Assembly (NCBI GenBank): GCA_005883215.1
Contig: VAYS01000007.1
Location: 144,166-208,165 of the forward strand
Direction: 5' to 3'
Origin: Actinomycetota bacterium
Lineage (GTDB): Bacteria > Actinomycetota > Thermoleophilia > Solirubrobacterales > Solirubrobacteraceae
DNA length: 64,000 nucleotides
Within the stretch, counting starts at the first letter, position 1. Every line of letters starts with the position of its first letter. Below are positions 15,861 through 24,904 of the stretch, piece after piece. The notes under the pieces are model-generated. The model saw only the letters and a list, made by a program, of their open reading frames with translations, was not told where the DNA came from and did not search any database. The position numbers were made by a program, and so were the translations under genes.

Positions 15861-18722
15861 ATGCCAACGCGCAGCGAACCGGAGCTGTTGGAGCGCGAGG
15901 CTGAGCTCGAGGCGCTGCAGGCCGGGCTGGAGGACGCGCGCGGCGGCGTCGGGCGCCTTGTCGTGGTCGAGGGCGTGGCGGGGGTCGGCAAGACGCGCCT
16001 CCTGCGCGCTGCGCGCGAGACCGCGGGTCGAGCGGGCATGCAGGTGCTGTCCGCGCGGGGGACCGAGCTGGAGCGCGAGTTTCCGTTCGGGGCCGTGCGC
16101 CAGCTCTTCGAACCGCTTCTCCACGGCGCCAACGCGGCGGAGCGGGTCGAGCTGCTCGACGGTGCGGCGCGCTCGGCGGGAGCGGTCGTGGGCGTCGAGG
16201 CCGAGGACACGTCCGGGGACTTCGATGCCCTGCTCGACCCGTCGTTCGCGATCCTCAACGCGCTGTACTGGCTGACCTCGAACGTCGCCGAGCGCCAGCC
16301 GGCGCTGCTCGCGATCGACGATCTGCATTGGGCTGACAAGCCGTCGCTGCGCTACCTCCAGTTCCTCTTGCCGCGGCTCGAGGACCTGCCGGTCCTGCTT
16401 GCGGTTGCCGCGCGGCCGGCGGAGCCCGGCGCGGAGTCCGAGCTGCTGGCCCAGCTCGGCGCCGACCCCGGTGTGCGCGCGCTGCGACCCCGGCCGCTGA
16501 GCGAGGCGGCGGTCGCCGACCTCGTGCGGGCGGAGCTCGCGCCCGCCGCGCACGACGCGTTCTGCAACGCCTGCCACTACGCGACCGGCGGCAACCCATT
16601 CATGTTGCGCGAGCTGCTCGTCGGACTGGCAGCCGAGGGCAGCACCGGCACCACGGCCGACGCGGCGCACGTGCGCGGGCTGGCGCCTGACGCGATCCAG
16701 CGCGCCGTGCTCGTACGGCTCGCGCGCCTACCCGAGGAAGCGCGCCGGCTCGCCCGCGCCGTGGCGGTGCTGGGCGACGACGCCGATCTGCGGGAGGCGG
16801 CCGCGCTAGCGGGAATCGAGAGCGGCACCGGGGCCAAGGCGACGGATGCGCTCGCGGCGGCCGGCATCGTGGAATCCGTACGGCCACCGCGGTTCATCCA
16901 CCCGCTCGTCCGCAACAGCGTCTACGCCGACATGCCCGGAGCGGAGAAGGCCGCGACCTACAAGCAGGCGGCAGACCTGCTCAGAGGCCAGGGCGCGGAG
17001 CCCGAGCGGATCGCAATTCACCTGCTCGCCACCGATGCCAACGCCGACGAGGCGGTCGTAAAGACTCTGGCGGCGGCGGCGCAGCGCGCGCTCGATCGGG
17101 CCGCGCCCGAGACCGCGATGCGCTACCTGCAACGCGCGCTGGGTGAACAGCCGCCCGACGCGCTGCGTTTGGTGGTCCTCAAGCAGTTGCTCATCGCCAT
17201 GTTCCGCGCGGGCGATGCCCATGCGTTTGAGGGCGTGGGCCTGGGGCTGGATGTGCTGGTGGATGAGCTCACGGCTGACCCCCCGGTGCTGATGGAGTCG
17301 GCCCGAGCGCTTGCGACCGTCCTCTGGGGCCTCGGGCTGAGCGATCAGGGCGCCGCACTGTTAAAGCGCGCCATCGCGGCCGCGCTGGAAGCGAACGACA
17401 TGGACCTAGCGCTGAGCCTGGAGTCGCTGTTGATGGGCCTAACACAAATGCCCCTCGCGCAGGGGCGCGCCCGGCTGGCGCCCTACACCGAGCGCGTCGA
17501 GCCGGGAACCGAAAGCGAGCTGAACTGGCTTGCGCTGCGCGCCTGGTGGGTCAGCTTCACCCCCGGCGAGTCGGCCGCGGCGGCCGGGCAACTCGCGGAG
17601 CGCGCGCTGGTCGACGGCAGGCTCTTGCAGTTCGAAACACCGGCGTCGCGACAGGCGATCCTCGTGCTCATACGGACCGAGCGCGTGGGCCAAGCGGAGC
17701 GCGCGATCGAGCAGATCGTGGCCGGCTCGCGCTCCCGGGGCTCGACCACCGCGTTGGGGCTCGCGGCTTACCTGCGGGCGGATCTCGCGCTTGCGCGCGG
17801 CGAGGTGGCCCGCGCTGCGGCCGACATTCGCGCAGCGGTCGAGGCAAGCCGTCAGGGCGGGTGGCTGCTTGCGATTCCAACCCAGCTCGCGCTGCTCGTT
17901 GAGACGCTGATTGAACGCGACGAGCTAGACGCGGCGGAGGCCGAACTCGCCGCCGTCGGGATGACCGGCCCGATTCCCGAGACCTACTGGTTCACGCCCC
18001 TGCTGTTCGCTCGCGCGCACCTGTGCCTCGCACAAGGAAGACCCCGCGAGGCCGTCGACGACCTACTCAAGGGGGCCCGCGATCTCGAGCGCCTCGAGAT
18101 GGTAAATACCTATTACCCGTGGGCGGCATACGCCGTGCTCGGGCTCGCGGCGCTCGGCGACAACGACCAAGCACGTCGTATCTTCGAGCCCGCGCTCGAC
18201 GCCGCTCGCACATGGGGCGCCGCCCCGCCGATCGCGGCACTGCTGCGCGCACAGGGACTGATCGAAGGAGGCAAACCCGGCATCGAGCTGCTACGCGCCG
18301 CCGTCCGGACGGCCGAGCGCTCGCCGGCCAAGCTCGAGTACATGCGCGCCCTCGCCGACTACGGCGCCGCGCTGCGCCGCGCCAACCGCCGAGCCGAGGC
18401 GCGCGAACCGCTGCGCGAGGCGCTCGCGCTGGCGCGCGCGACAGGGGCGCTGGCGATCGCCCGCCGCGCCCACGAGGAGCTCGGGGCAACCGGCGAGAAG
18501 CTACGCCCCCTCCCTGCGGGAGGCGTTGAGTCATTGACGCCGTCGGAGCGGCGGATCGCCGAGATGGCCGCAGAGGGCACGACCAACCGCGACATCGCCC
18601 AAGCGCTATTCCTCACAATCAAGACCATCGAGACCCACCTCTCCAACGCCTACCGCAAACTAGACATCCGCTCGCGCTCAGAGCTCGAGACGGCACTGGC
18701 GAGCCCGCCAGACCACGCATAG
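15861..18722 (+). CDS. Large ATP-binding LuxR-family transcription regulator (LAL type)
   Basis: 953 residues from ATG 15861 with GGGAGG upstream; the frame is open from 15501 but the upstream part lacks family similarity. The N-terminal AAA/NTPase domain has Walker A GVAGVGKT (38-45) and Walker B 'ALLAIDDLHWADKPSLRYLQ' (about 150-170). The middle ~500 residues are Ala/Leu/Arg-rich helical repeats (TPR/MalT-like). The C-terminus is a LuxR helix-turn-helix: 'LTPSERRIAEMAAEGTTNRD' with 'KTIETHLSNAYRKLDIRSRS'. Such proteins activate target promoters in response to a ligand bound by the repeat region. The ligand is unknown. Targets may include the divergent small-gene cluster or the desaturase downstream. 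Confidence 0.9.
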   Translation: MPTRSEPELLEREAELEALQAGLEDARGGVGRLVVVEGVAGVGKTRLLRAARETAGRAGMQVLSARGTELEREFPFGAVRQLFEPLLHGANAAERVELLDGAARSAGAVVGVEAEDTSGDFDALLDPSFAILNALYWLTSNVAERQPALLAIDDLHWADKPSLRYLQFLLPRLEDLPVLLAVAARPAEPGAESELLAQLGADPGVRALRPRPLSEAAVADLVRAELAPAAHDAFCNACHYATGGNPFMLRELLVGLAAEGSTGTTADAAHVRGLAPDAIQRAVLVRLARLPEEARRLARAVAVLGDDADLREAAALAGIESGTGAKATDALAAAGIVESVRPPRFIHPLVRNSVYADMPGAEKAATYKQAADLLRGQGAEPERIAIHLLATDANADEAVVKTLAAAAQRALDRAAPETAMRYLQRALGEQPPDALRLVVLKQLLIAMFRAGDAHAFEGVGLGLDVLVDELTADPPVLMESARALATVLWGLGLSDQGAALLKRAIAAALEANDMDLALSLESLLMGLTQMPLAQGRARLAPYTERVEPGTESELNWLALRAWWVSFTPGESAAAAGQLAERALVDGRLLQFETPASRQAILVLIRTERVGQAERAIEQIVAGSRSRGSTTALGLAAYLRADLALARGEVARAAADIRAAVEASRQGGWLLAIPTQLALLVETLIERDELDAAEAELAAVGMTGPIPETYWFTPLLFARAHLCLAQGRPREAVDDLLKGARDLERLEMVNTYYPWAAYAVLGLAALGDNDQARRIFEPALDAARTWGAAPPIAALLRAQGLIEGGKPGIELLRAAVRTAERSPAKLEYMRALADYGAALRRANRRAEAREPLREALALARATGALAIARRAHEELGATGEKLRPLPAGGVESLTPSERRIAEMAAEGTTNRDIAQALFLTIKTIETHLSNAYRKLDIRSRSELETALASPPDHA

Positions 18723-19177
18723 CCCAACCGCCTCGACAGCCACCACCTCCCTGCACATGAGCACCTTCACCTATCCGGGATGGTGCGTTGACCCCTTGAG
18801 GCCGCGCGCGAGAGCAGCACCTGCTTTGTGCGGAAGGAGAAGCGCAGCTCTCGCTGTTCTAGTTCGCGAACTCGGTGCTCACGCTCGGCTTGACGTCCCA
18901 GCGAGCGCAGCAAGCACAGCCCGGGCGACCCTTGGCCAAAAAGGCTGTGTGCGTGTGGCGAAGCCCGGGTACAGTCGCAAGGGCGCGGCCGTCGCACCAA
19001 CGAGCCTACCTGGCTCGGCAAGGGGATTCGGCCCCGCCCTTTTGTGCCGTCAAACGCGGTTCGAGGCCAGCGGCGACTGCCGAGGGTGCTCGGGAGCCAA
19101 GAGGTGGATATGGTCCACGCGCCTTTCGAAGCATCGAGCTTTGACCACGCGACACAGCCCGGCTCTGAGGGCTCCTG
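18723..19177. other. 455-bp gap without a convincing gene
   Basis: Frames are open on both strands because of base composition, but none has a ribosome site, a leaderless -10 box at the right spacing, or a recognisable domain. The minus strand around 18770-18960 reads a charged 'RELEQRELRFSFRTKQVLLS' stretch that could be the remnant of an unrelated gene. Base composition is somewhat less GC-biased than in core genes. I see no hairpin terminator after the LuxR gene. Confidence 0.4.
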
Positions 19178-20194
19178 ATGGCGGTCGACGCCGAGCCTGG
19201 ACTCCCGCCGTCCTGGAGGGACGCGCTCGCGCCCTACGCCCGCCCTGACCTGCGCCGCGGTCTGCTCGATATCGCGACATCGGTGCTGCCCTACCTCGCG
19301 CTGTCGGTGGCGATGTTTCTGCTGCTGGACGTCTCGTATCTGGCGGTGCTCGCCGTAGGGATTCTCGCGTCCGGGTTCTTGCTGCGGACCTACATCGTGT
19401 TTCATGATTGCGCTCACGGCTCGTTCCTCCCGTCCAGGCGCGCGAACCGTCGGCTTGGGGTGATACTCGGTCTACTCGTCTATTCGCCGTATCACAGCTG
19501 GCGCCATGAGCACGCCGGGCACCACGCGAGCTCCGGCGATCTTGACCGGCGCGGCGTCGGTGACGTTGAGACCTGGACGGTCGCCGAGTACATCGCGCGG
19601 CCCTGGTGGAGCCGGCTCGCCTACCGCCTGTTTCGAAACCCGCTGCTGATGTTTGGACTCGTCGGGCCGCTCTGGGCGCTTGTTTTGGAGCCGCGCCTGG
19701 TGCGCAGAACCGCCCGTCCGCGGCTTCGCCGCAGCCATCTGCTCACCGACATCGTGCTGGCCGTGCTCGTCGGGGGACTGTGTTGGCTGGTGGGATGGCG
19801 CGCCTTCCTGCTCGTGCAGACGCCGATGGTGCTCATGGCCGGCGGTGCGGGCATCTGGCTGTTCTACGTCCAGCACCAGTTTGAGGACGCCTACTGGGAG
19901 CGCGCGAAGGAGTGGACCTATGTCGACGCCGCCCTGCGCGGCAGCTCGCACCTCAAGCTGCCCTGGCTGCTGCGCTTCTTCACCGGCAACATTGGCCTGC
20001 ACCACGTCCACCACCTCAACGCCCGGATCCCCAACTACAACCTTCAGCGCGCCCACAACGACAACTCCTTCCTGCACCGCGCGCCCACACTCTCGCTATG
20101 GGACGGTCTCCGCGCCGTCCGTCTCAAGCTGTACGACGAAGACGCCCACCGCCTCGTGACTTTCGCCGAAGCCCGCCAACGCTCTACCCCCTAA
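19178..20194 (+). CDS. Membrane fatty-acid desaturase
   Basis: 338 residues. The three histidine boxes of the membrane di-iron desaturase/hydroxylase family are present: HDCAH (76-80), HEHAGHH (110-116) and HHVHH (275-279). Four or more hydrophobic segments lie between them ('LPYLALSVAMFLLL', 'LGVILGLLVYSPY', 'IVLAVLVGGLCWLVGW'). It most resembles acyl-lipid delta-9/delta-12 type (DesA-like) enzymes that introduce double bonds into membrane lipid acyl chains using O2 and reduced ferredoxin. Regiospecificity cannot be read from the sequence. It follows the LuxR-type regulator on the same strand but with a 455-bp gap. Confidence 0.9.
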   Translation: MAVDAEPGLPPSWRDALAPYARPDLRRGLLDIATSVLPYLALSVAMFLLLDVSYLAVLAVGILASGFLLRTYIVFHDCAHGSFLPSRRANRRLGVILGLLVYSPYHSWRHEHAGHHASSGDLDRRGVGDVETWTVAEYIARPWWSRLAYRLFRNPLLMFGLVGPLWALVLEPRLVRRTARPRLRRSHLLTDIVLAVLVGGLCWLVGWRAFLLVQTPMVLMAGGAGIWLFYVQHQFEDAYWERAKEWTYVDAALRGSSHLKLPWLLRFFTGNIGLHHVHHLNARIPNYNLQRAHNDNSFLHRAPTLSLWDGLRAVRLKLYDEDAHRLVTFAEARQRSTP

Positions 20195-20483
20195 GCCTGG
20201 CGCTTCGATCGAAAATCAGAAGGAGGACTCGGAGCCGTGAAGGACGCTGCTCCTCCTCACGAGGTGGGCTAGGTGGCGACCATCACGCGCTGCTGGAATC
20301 CGCTAGGGAAGCAGTCGTCTGGCGGGATCCAATCTGGTCGAGCCCTGTCTTCGTCCAACGTAGAGGTAGGGCCGTCACCACGGCATTTGTGATGGCCCGA
20401 GAGCCTCGGAGCGTCCGAGAGCCACCTGCAGCGCCGCTGACCGGAGCCGCTGGAGACCGCGATACCGTTCCCGCACTGTCGCC
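20195..20483. other. 289-bp gap without a convincing gene
   Basis: An AAGGAGG at about 20219-20225 precedes a GTG-started mini-ORF of 11 codons (VKDAAPPHEVG, 20237-20272). It may be a chance event or the start of a lost gene. Nothing else is recognisable. Confidence 0.3.
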
Positions 20484-22375
20484 ATGAGCAAGCGCTTCAG
20501 CCAGGCTTCAGGCGGGTTCGCGTGGGTGCTCGCCATGGCGGCTTGCCTGTGCTCGATCTCGGCTACGAGCCCGGCGGTGGCCCGAGCGGCCGGCTCGAAC
20601 CGGATTGAGTTCTGGGTCTCCGCGCGGGGTAGCGACAGAGCGGCTGGGAGCCAGAGCCACCCGTTCCGGACGCTCGCCAAAGCGCGCGATGCCGTCCGCG
20701 CGGCGCGGCGCAGCGACGGCCGCGCCAAGATCTCCGTGTACCTGCTCGCCGGGACCTACCGCTTGACCCGTCCGCTGGTGCTCGACTGGCGCGATTCGGG
20801 CCGGGCGGGCGCAGCTGTGGTCTGGAGGGCCGCGCCCGGTGCGCACCCGGTCATCAGCGGCGCGGTCCGCGTGCAAGGCTGGACGCTGCACGACGCCACG
20901 CGCGGCATCTACGAGGCGCGCGTGGTACGGGGTCTGCAGACTCGACAGCTCTACGTCGATGGATCGCGCGCGTTGCGAGCACGCAGTGGGATCTACCCAC
21001 CGGGATTCACTCGAACGCCCAGCGGGTTCAGGGCACCCAGTGACTCGATGGCCAGCTGGCGCAATCTGAGCAGCATCGAGGCGGTGACGCGGACGCAATG
21101 GAAGATGATGCGCTGCCCGGTAAGGTCGATCCGCGGTCGCGACATCGTCATGCGGCAACCCTGCTGGACGAACGTCAACGTGTTCCCGTACCTGTGGTCG
21201 TTCCAGACGTTGACCTGGCTCGAGAACGCGTACGAGCTGCTCGATCGTCCGGGCGAGTGGTACCTCGACAGTCGCGCCGGCCGGCTCTACTACATTCCGC
21301 GGCACGGACAGCGGCTCGCTCGCGCGGACATCGAGCTTCCCATCCTCCAGGCACTGATCGAGGTGCGCGGAACCGTCCACCGGCCGGTCAAGCACATCCG
21401 CTTTCAGGGGCTGACGTTCGCCTACGGGACATGGCTCGATCCCAGCAGCCCGAACGGCTATGCCGACGATCAGAGTGGCTTTCATCTCGACGGACGCGGC
21501 CATCGAACCAATCTGATCGGGCACGACCCCGACACGACCCGCACGCCCGGCAACGTCAGGCTGCGATACGCACGCCACGTGATGTTCACACACGACGACT
21601 TCCTTCACCTCGGTGGCGTCGGGCTCGACTTCGACACGGGAAGCCAGCACGACGCGGTTGTCGGCAACCGGTTCGACGACATCTCCTCGGCCGCGACGGA
21701 GCTCGGCGGTGTCAGCCCGGTCGACCATCACCCCGCGCATCGCGGACAAGTGACGCTGGACAACACCATCTCGAACAACTTGATCACGAACATCGGGCGC
21801 GAGTACCAGGACGCCGCCGGCGTCTACGTGGGCTTCACCACCCGTTCGCGCGTCGAGCACAACGACATCCGGAACGTGCCGTGGTCGGGGATCGCGATCG
21901 GTTGGGGCTGGGGTCTGCTCGACCCGACTGGCTTTCTCGGGCTGCCGGCTGCCGTGCCCGGCCAGTGGGGGAGCTACAGGAAGCCCACGACGAGCGCGGG
22001 CAACGAGCTCGTGGACAATCGCATTACGGTAGCCGCTATGTGAGGCTCGAGCGCAACGCCTCCCTCGACGACCCGCCTGGCGTCACCGATTTCGGCCCCT
22101 GCTCGCTTCCTGACTCGCTGCTCCTGTGCGGAGTTCACGTCCCCTACGGCAGCGACCGTGGCGGCTGCCGTCCGTATGGCGATCTCGTCTACCGGCAGAA
22201 TTATTGGCGCTACCCGACCCCGTTCTTCTCGGCCTGCCCCTATCCGCCCTATCCGGTGAACGTCGTCGACATCGCCAACCACGTGATCTCCGGTGCGGGT
22301 CAGGTGCCGCGCTCGATTCTCGATGCCGCCGGCATCCGGCGTGCTTACCGATCGACCGTGGGTGCGCGGCAATGA
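20484..22375 (+). pseudogene. Secreted right-handed parallel beta-helix protein, broken by internal deletion/frameshift
   Basis: The first frame runs 20484-22043 (519 residues): signal peptide, then 'SNRIEFWVSARGSDRAAGSQ' and 'PFRTLAKARDAVRAARR', typical of Pel/beta-helix polysaccharide-active proteins, then beta-helix turns ('GNRFDDISSAATELGG', 'VEHNDIRNVPWSGIAIGWGW'). It stops abruptly in 'NELVDNRITVAAM'. The conserved C-terminus ('GSRYVRLERNASLDD', 'CGVHVPYGSDRGGCRPYGDL', 'PYPVNVVDIANHVISG') continues in another frame up to the TGA at 22373. The junction is at about 22019-22026. Family members normally have further helix turns between these two parts, so an internal deletion with loss of frame is more likely than a single-base error. 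The encoded product is probably not functional. Confidence 0.8.
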
Positions 22376-22454
22376 GTCCCCGACGGCGCGGAAGCGACGT
22401 TCATCAAGAGCGGCAAGCCTGCCGAACTTGCGAAGAGCAGGAGGGCGGAGTGCG

Positions 22455-22622
22455 TCAGAGCCCGAGGACGAGCGCGAGGGCGCTATCGACGGCTCGAATT
22501 TCGCTTGCATCCAGGCGACCGATTGATCGCCCAAGTCGCTGCGGGTCAACGACGGTCGTCTGCTCGACCAGGGCACGCGTGTCTTCGCCCTTGGGCGGAT
22601 GGTCGGGCGACAGCTTGCGGGT
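22455..22622 (-). pseudogene. C-terminal remnant of a MazF/PemK-type toxin
   Basis: Only the last ~55 residues remain. 'ALVEQTTVVDPQRLGRSI' and 'GRLDASEIRAVDSALALVLG' followed by TGA match the usual end of MazF endoribonucleases (VEQ-xx-VD-xx-RLG, then LGRL and LGL). Upstream in the same frame there is no MazF N-terminus, no start and no antitoxin gene; the frame continues into unrelated sequence. The toxin would be inactive. It supports loss of accessory genes in this stretch. Confidence 0.65.
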
Positions 22623-22655
22623 CGGGCACTGATAATGAGCGGGGTGGCTGTCTGA

Positions 22656-23000
22656 GTGAGGGGCCAGGCGGGACCCCCAGCGGAGCGAGTGCTGGCCCTG
22701 ATCATCCTGCTGGGTAGCGGTGGCCTGATCGCCGCACCGCTCGTGTGCCTGTGGCTCGCCTCGCGCATCGCCGGCACGGCTGGCCTCGCCGTGGCGGTGC
22801 TCGGATGCCCGGCCGTGCTCACGGCCTGGGGCTTTGCCCTGGCCCATGTCAATCGGGCTTATCTGCGGGTCAGCCCTCGTCCCCGTCCCGTGCTCGAGCT
22901 CAGCGTGAGCGCCGTGGTGGTGGCCGCCGTCATCGGCCTGCTCATCTGGACGCTGCTGCTCGGATCCCGCGGCCCCGACGTACCCCTGCGGGTCAGCTAG
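22656..23000 (+). CDS. Small integral membrane protein
   Basis: 114 residues from GTG 22656. Three hydrophobic segments: 'VLALIILLGSGGLIAAPLVC', 'TAGLAVAVLGCPAVLTAWGF' and 'SVSAVVVAAVIGLLIWTLLL'. No conserved domain is recognised. There is no clear ribosome site, and the start could be later. Codon use (high GC3) supports coding. No neighbour on the same strand suggests a role. Confidence 0.6.
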   Translation: MRGQAGPPAERVLALIILLGSGGLIAAPLVCLWLASRIAGTAGLAVAVLGCPAVLTAWGFALAHVNRAYLRVSPRPRPVLELSVSAVVVAAVIGLLIWTLLLGSRGPDVPLRVS

Positions 23001-23013
23001 ACCCAATTGGCGA

Positions 23014-23187
23014 CTAGATGGGAGCCGGATTTGGGTCGGGGGGAAGGGGGGTCGGATCGGGCGTCGGCGACGGCGGCTGGGGATCGGGGGGGACCGGCCC
23101 GGGGGGACGCGGGTCCGGGACGTCGGGTCCCCCGGGGGCGGGAGGTGGCTTCGGCGTAGGCGGCGCGGGTGTCGGCGGTGTCCCCAT
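23014..23187 (-). CDS. Proline-rich low-complexity ORF
   Basis: 57 residues from ATG 23187 (an in-frame TTG lies at 23235). The sequence is mostly P-x-P and P-D-P repeats ('PPTPAPPTPKPPPAP', 'PDPTPLPPDPNPAPI'). The opposite strand gives an equally open Gly-rich frame, so this may be a simple repeat tract rather than a gene. It is downstream of the VOC protein gene on the same strand. Confidence 0.3.
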   Translation of the reverse strand: MGTPPTPAPPTPKPPPAPGGPDVPDPRPPGPVPPDPQPPSPTPDPTPLPPDPNPAPI

Positions 23188-23263
23188 AAACGCCTGTTGC
23201 CCGGTCGGGGCCAAGCGAAATCCCCCGGCGGCCAATAGCCGAGCCGGTGGCGGCCGAGCGCCA

Positions 23264-23632
23264 TCACCGCTTCTGCTGCCAGAGCGCGAGCTCGCCCCCC
23301 GCCGAGCTGGCGATCACGCTGCGCCAGCCTGACGGGCCCTCGCGGGGCTCCAGCAGCACGGAGGCCCCGTGCCGGCATGCCCGCCTGGTCGCCTGCACTA
23401 TCTCCGGGACCTCTACATAGGGCAGCCACAACGGGCGCTCGGTCTGGCACTGCACCACGCCTCCCCCGAGGCTCGGCCCCAACTCGAGCGCCAGATAGGA
23501 GCCCCAGGAGGTTTGGATCGGCTCCCGGGCCCATCCGCAGAGCGCGGCATAGAAGGCAACCGCGCCCGCCAGGTCGCCGGTGTGCAGCTCCAAGTGGATC
23601 ACCGGACTGCCGGACGCCCGCGGCATACTCAT
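23264..23632 (-). CDS. VOC (glyoxalase/bleomycin-resistance) family protein
   Basis: 122 residues from ATG 23632; an in-frame start at 23659 is possible. The VOC pattern is clear: 'VIHLELHTGDLAGAVAFYAA', 'CGWAREPIQTSWGSYLALEL', 'PYVEVPEIVQATRRACRHGA', 'ELALWQ'. One VOC unit implies a homodimer. Metal ligands are plausibly His in 'HLELHT' and Glu near 'ELALW'. The substrate is unknown. It is divergent from the sigma-factor gene. Confidence 0.8.
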   Translation of the reverse strand: MSMPRASGSPVIHLELHTGDLAGAVAFYAALCGWAREPIQTSWGSYLALELGPSLGGGVVQCQTERPLWLPYVEVPEIVQATRRACRHGASVLLEPREGPSGWRSVIASSAGGELALWQQKR

Positions 23633-23705
23633 ATGACCGGGGCGAGCCGGCAAACTCATCGCCGCCGGGGAGGTGCGCCGGCAACCGGGCGGCGCCCGGT
23701 CCGTC

Positions 23706-23711
23706 TAGGCT
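23706..23711 (+). promoter_or_regulatory. -10 box for leaderless sigma-factor gene
   Basis: TAGGCT lies 7 nt before the TTG start at 23719, and no ribosome site is present. Confidence 0.5.
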
Positions 23712-23718
23712 CCCCTGC

Positions 23719-24834
23719 TTGGCCGCCAGCCCTACCAGCTTTACCCGGGAGGAGCAGCAGCTGATCTCGGCTGCTGGCCGGGGCGACGAGGTTGCCTTTG
23801 GGCGCCTGCTCGAGCCCTACCGGCCCGAGCTGCTCGCCCACTGCTACCGGATGCTGGGCTCCCTGCACGACGCCGAGGACGCCCTCCAGGAGGCGCTTGT
23901 ACGCGCCTGGCGCGGGCTTGTCCGGTTCGAGGGACGAAGCTCGCTTCGCTCATGGCTGTACACGATCGCCACCAACGTGAGCCTGAACGCGATCGCCCGG
24001 CGACCCAAGCGGGTGCTGCCGATCGACTACGGGCCCGCCGTGGATCCCCACACCCCGCCCGGGGAGCCGGTCGTCGAGTCGGTGTGGCTCGAGCCCTTTC
24101 CGGACGAGATGCTCGGCCTGCAGGACGGCCATGACGCGCCGGAGGCCGGTTACGAGCGCCGCGAGGGCATAGAGCTGGCCTTCATCGCCGCGCTCCAGCA
24201 CCTACCGTCCAACCAGCGCGCCGTGCTGATCCTGCGCGAGGTGCTCGGCTTCTCGGCCAAAGAGTGCGCGGAGATGCTCGAGACAACCGTGGCGTCCATA
24301 AACAGCGCCCTGCAGCGGGCGCGGGCCGCGGTGGAGGAGCGCGTCCCGGAGCAGAGCCAGCAGGCCACGCTGCGCACGCTGGGGGACGGCAAGGTCCGCG
24401 AGCTCGTCGACCGCTATGTCGATGCGTGGGAGCGCTGCGACGTCGATGCCTTTGCCGCGATGCTCGCCGAGGACGCCACCTTCGCCATGCCGCCGCTCGC
24501 CACCTGGTACCGGGGTCGCGAGGGCATCGCCGCGTGGGCGGCCGGCTGGCCGCTGTCGGGAGACTGGCGCTGGCGAACCGTGTTCACGCGGGCAAACGGC
24601 CAGCCCGCGCTCGCCTTCTACGCCTGGGACCCCGAGCAGGCCGGCTACCTGCCGTTCGCGCTCAACGTGCTCACCCTGCGGGGCAGCCAGATCAGCGACG
24701 TCACCGCGTTCGTCGCCCGCTCGATCGAAGCGGCCGACCCGGAGGCGTATGAGCGCTGGCCCGAGCAGCCCGCCGACGCCCCGCGGATGATCGCCACCTT
24801 CGAGCGCTTCGGCCTCCCCGACCGGCTCGACTGA
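23719..24834 (+). CDS. ECF sigma factor with C-terminal SnoaL/NTF2-like domain
   Basis: 371 residues from TTG 23719, selected because it falls 7 nt after TAGGCT and just before the conserved region. Sigma region 2 is 'LLEPYRPELLAHCYRMLGSL' with 'DAEDALQEALVRAWRGL', then 'FEGRSSLRSWLYTIATNVSL'. Region 4 is 'LQHLPSNQRAVLILREVLGF' with 'AKECAEMLETTVASINSALQ'. An NTF2-like domain (about 235-355) follows ('DRYVDAWERCDVDAFAAMLA'). The insert 'PIDYGPAVDPHTPPGE' is typical of the SigX5/TIGR02960-like group. The extra domain probably regulates activity in place of an anti-sigma factor. The DHFR-like gene downstream is a common partner of this type. Confidence 0.88.
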   Translation: MAASPTSFTREEQQLISAAGRGDEVAFGRLLEPYRPELLAHCYRMLGSLHDAEDALQEALVRAWRGLVRFEGRSSLRSWLYTIATNVSLNAIARRPKRVLPIDYGPAVDPHTPPGEPVVESVWLEPFPDEMLGLQDGHDAPEAGYERREGIELAFIAALQHLPSNQRAVLILREVLGFSAKECAEMLETTVASINSALQRARAAVEERVPEQSQQATLRTLGDGKVRELVDRYVDAWERCDVDAFAAMLAEDATFAMPPLATWYRGREGIAAWAAGWPLSGDWRWRTVFTRANGQPALAFYAWDPEQAGYLPFALNVLTLRGSQISDVTAFVARSIEAADPEAYERWPEQPADAPRMIATFERFGLPDRLD

Positions 24835-24904
24835 GCCGCCGGCGATGAGTTGGCGCCCGTCCGCCGGTCTCGAGCCCAAACCACACCGATCCGGGAGAAC
24901 AACC

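Noticed and set aside
18757..19248. Plus-strand ORF in the gap after the LuxR gene
   Set aside because: No ribosome site or promoter spacing, overlaps the desaturase start, no domain.
14600..23260. Search for a second copy of the ssrA 3' end as an attachment site
   Set aside because: No repeat of the T-arm/acceptor sequence was found by eye in the window, so no att site is claimed.
23018..23332. Glycine-rich plus-strand ORF
   Set aside because: It is the complement of the proline-rich tract and runs into the VOC gene; simple-repeat composition explains it.
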